A DNA stretch of 64,000 bases, from assembly GCA_937944855.1 (NCBI GenBank), contig CALFAY010000010.1, positions 124,001-188,000 of the forward strand, given 5' to 3'. The notes beneath the pieces are model-generated. The model had not been told where the DNA came from. It ran no database searches and saw nothing but the letters and a program-made list of their open reading frames with translations. This DNA is from an uncultured Planctomycetota bacterium (GTDB lineage Bacteria > Planctomycetota > Planctomycetia > Gemmatales > HRBIN36). Positions 60,766 through 64,000 of the stretch are shown one piece after another; the stretch's first letter is position 1, and every line of letters starts with the position of its first letter. The translations under genes were made by a program, and so were the position numbers.

Positions 60766-61259
60766 ATGCACCTGAACGTCGGAAAAGAGGTCGCCGCGCT
60801 GCAGCGGATGACCGTCAAAGAACTGCGGGAGAGGTACGCCGAGGTCTTCGGCGAAGAGACCCTCGCCCAGACCCGGGCTTGGCTCGTCAAGCGCATCGCC
60901 TGGCGGCTCCAGACCCTGGCCGAGGGCGACCTGTCCGAACGCGCCCGCCAGCGGGCTGCGGAGCTGGCCAACGACGCGGACCTGCGGCTGTCGCCGCCCA
61001 AGGCCAAGCCCGCCAGCGCCGAGCCACAGCACACGAAGACCGCCAGCCTGCGGTTCAAGCTGGACGACCGCCTGCCGCTGCCCGGCACCATCATCACCCG
61101 CGAGTACAAGGGGGAGAAGCTGCAGGTCAAGGTCCTGCCGCACGGCTTCGAGTACGAGGGCGACGTCTACAAGTCGCTGTCCGCCGTGGCGAAGGCGATC
61201 ACCGGAGCGCACTGCAACGGGTATCTCTTCTTCCGGCTGAACCAGAACGGAGGTGCCCG

Positions 61260-61263
<4 letters not shown>
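60766..61263 (+). CDS. DUF2924-like protein
   Basis: EVAALQRMTVKELRERYAEVFGEETLAQTRAWLVKRIAWRLQTLAEGDLSERARQRA; LPLPGTIITREYKGEKLQVKVLPHGFEYEGDVYKSLSAVAKAITGAHCNGYLFF. Confidence 0.88.
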
Positions 61264-62833
<1,570 letters not shown>

Positions 62834-62837
<4 letters not shown>

Positions 62838-63253
62838 CCAAGCCATTGATCTACGAGTGCCACGTCCATTTCCGGCGCTGCGGCCGGGGCAACGGAAAGA
62901 AGATGCGCGCCGGCGAACCACCGGCACCCGTGGCCAGGGAACCAGGCCGCGTGCCGCGCGTCGCCCGGCTAATGGCGCTGGCGATTCGCTTCGAAGAATA
63001 CCTCCGCGCCGGGCAGGTTGCCGACTACAGCGAGCTGGCCGAGCTGGGGCAGGTCACCCGGCCGCGCATCAGCCAGATCATGAATCTGTTGAACCTGGCC
63101 CCGGACATCCAGGAGGAACTGCTGTTCCTGCCCCGGACTGAACACGGCCGCGACCCGATCCACCTGCGCCAGCTGCAGCCGATTGCCGCGACGCTGGACT
63201 GGCGAAAGCAGCGGCAGATGTGGCGAGAGCTGCAAAAAGCCTCGTGTGAATAA
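62834..63253 (+). CDS. Small HTH-like protein associated with recombinase
   Basis: ALAIRFEEYLRAGQVADYSELAELGQVTRPRISQIMNLLNLAPDIQEELLFLP; ATGA overlap with recombinase stop. Confidence 0.8.
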
Positions 63254-63443
63254 GGGGTTGCCGCTATAATTAATGTTGATGACTCGCTATGTGCTCTGCC
63301 TGCCCCAAAACACAGGTGCATAGTATGCCGGTGAGGATAGGGAAGTTCGTACTTGGCAGGAGGTCTGCCGGCTATCCCGCCGCGCGGCGCAATCCGAAGC
63401 CCCCCAATAAGCGCTTCGCCGGAACCAATGGAGAGGCGAATCG

Positions 63444-64000
63444 ATGCCCACCTTCCGACTTAGGCATTTCTCGAATCCAGAGACCCTGAGAGCGATTTCC
63501 CCCCAACGCCTCCTCAATTTTCTCGATCCCTTCCGCGAGTTCTTCGCATCGCGGAATTACGCACTGCCGCCCGTGACCTCGACGGATGGCCTCGACCACC
63601 AGGCCCTCGTCGACATTTTTATGTCACCGGACGGCAGCACACCGAAGGACCTACTCGACGCGCTGTTCCTGGTGGACGAGATGTCAACCCCCGAGGGCAT
63701 GGACACTTTGCTTGACGCCGCGCAGGCAGCGGAGCTTGCCCTCGACCCCGGATCGGATCATTCGCCGTCCGACATCGCAATCCAGGTGTGGCTGCTGGAC
63801 CGCGACATCTTGGAGCGAAAACACGCCGAGCAGTTCCTGTACAGGGCGAAGTCGTTTGAATACTACCAGTCGGAAGCCGAGGAGCCCCCGCTCTTCAACA
63901 TGCCGTCCCTGGCGAAGCACAGAGACCTCGAGCGCGAGCTGGATGATTGGTTTGAACAAAAGAAGCGCGGTCGAGGAACGCGCGTCTTCATCTACCCGAA
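63444..64000 (+). CDS. Uncharacterised cargo protein, 3' truncated by window edge (not in ORF track)
   Basis: Open frame from ATG 63444 to window end: MPTFRLRHFSNPETLRAISPQRLLNFLDPFREFFASRNYALPPVTSTDGLDHQALVDIFMSPDGSTPKDLLDALFLVDEMSTPEG...LDRDILERKHAEQFLYRAKSFEYYQSEAEEPPLFNMPSLAKHRDLERELDDWFEQKKRGRGTRVFIYP. Confidence 0.8.
   Translation, partial: MPTFRLRHFSNPETLRAISPQRLLNFLDPFREFFASRNYALPPVTSTDGLDHQALVDIFMSPDGSTPKDLLDALFLVDEMSTPEGMDTLLDAAQAAELALDPGSDHSPSDIAIQVWLLDRDILERKHAEQFLYRAKSFEYYQSEAEEPPLFNMPSLAKHRDLERELDDWFEQKKRGRGTRVFIYP

Noticed and set aside
60403-61212. 269-aa minus-strand ORF
   Set aside because: Antisense to the DUF2924 gene and crossing the REP-like palindrome.

Overview
GC-rich 64 kb bacterial chromosomal window. 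Gene content suggests a planctomycete: a PVC-type haem-binding/HEAT dehydrogenase fusion, H4MPT-linked C1 genes (fhcC, mch) and CstA. That taxonomic call is inference. Mostly housekeeping and metabolic genes: SulP C-terminus, Fe ABC solute-binding protein, GntP, GH57/glgA, xseAB, tilS, site-2 protease, infB-DUF503-rbfA, apt, cysK, Ser/Thr kinase, cstA, hppA. Four regions stand out. (1) A stress island at 28.4-35.4 kb: UspA, BON-like protein, three tandem Hsp20 genes, DUF2267, and a PAS histidine kinase with an NtrC-type regulator. Two near-consensus sigma-54 promoters each lie downstream of a shared 24-bp palindromic enhancer-like site. (2) A probable unassigned structured ncRNA at ~36330-36620 ending in an intrinsic terminator. 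(3) A mobile module next to tRNA-Asn at 60.0-64.0 kb: small ORF, DUF2924, large serine recombinase, small HTH-like protein, then a cargo gene that is cut by the window edge and missing from the ORF track. (4) An intergenic cluster of the 9-mer ATGTTGCGC/GCGCAACAT at 52.17-52.68 kb. All assignments come from reading sequence and motifs by eye; no database search was run. Many long antisense ORFs in the track are GC-rich shadow frames and were rejected.
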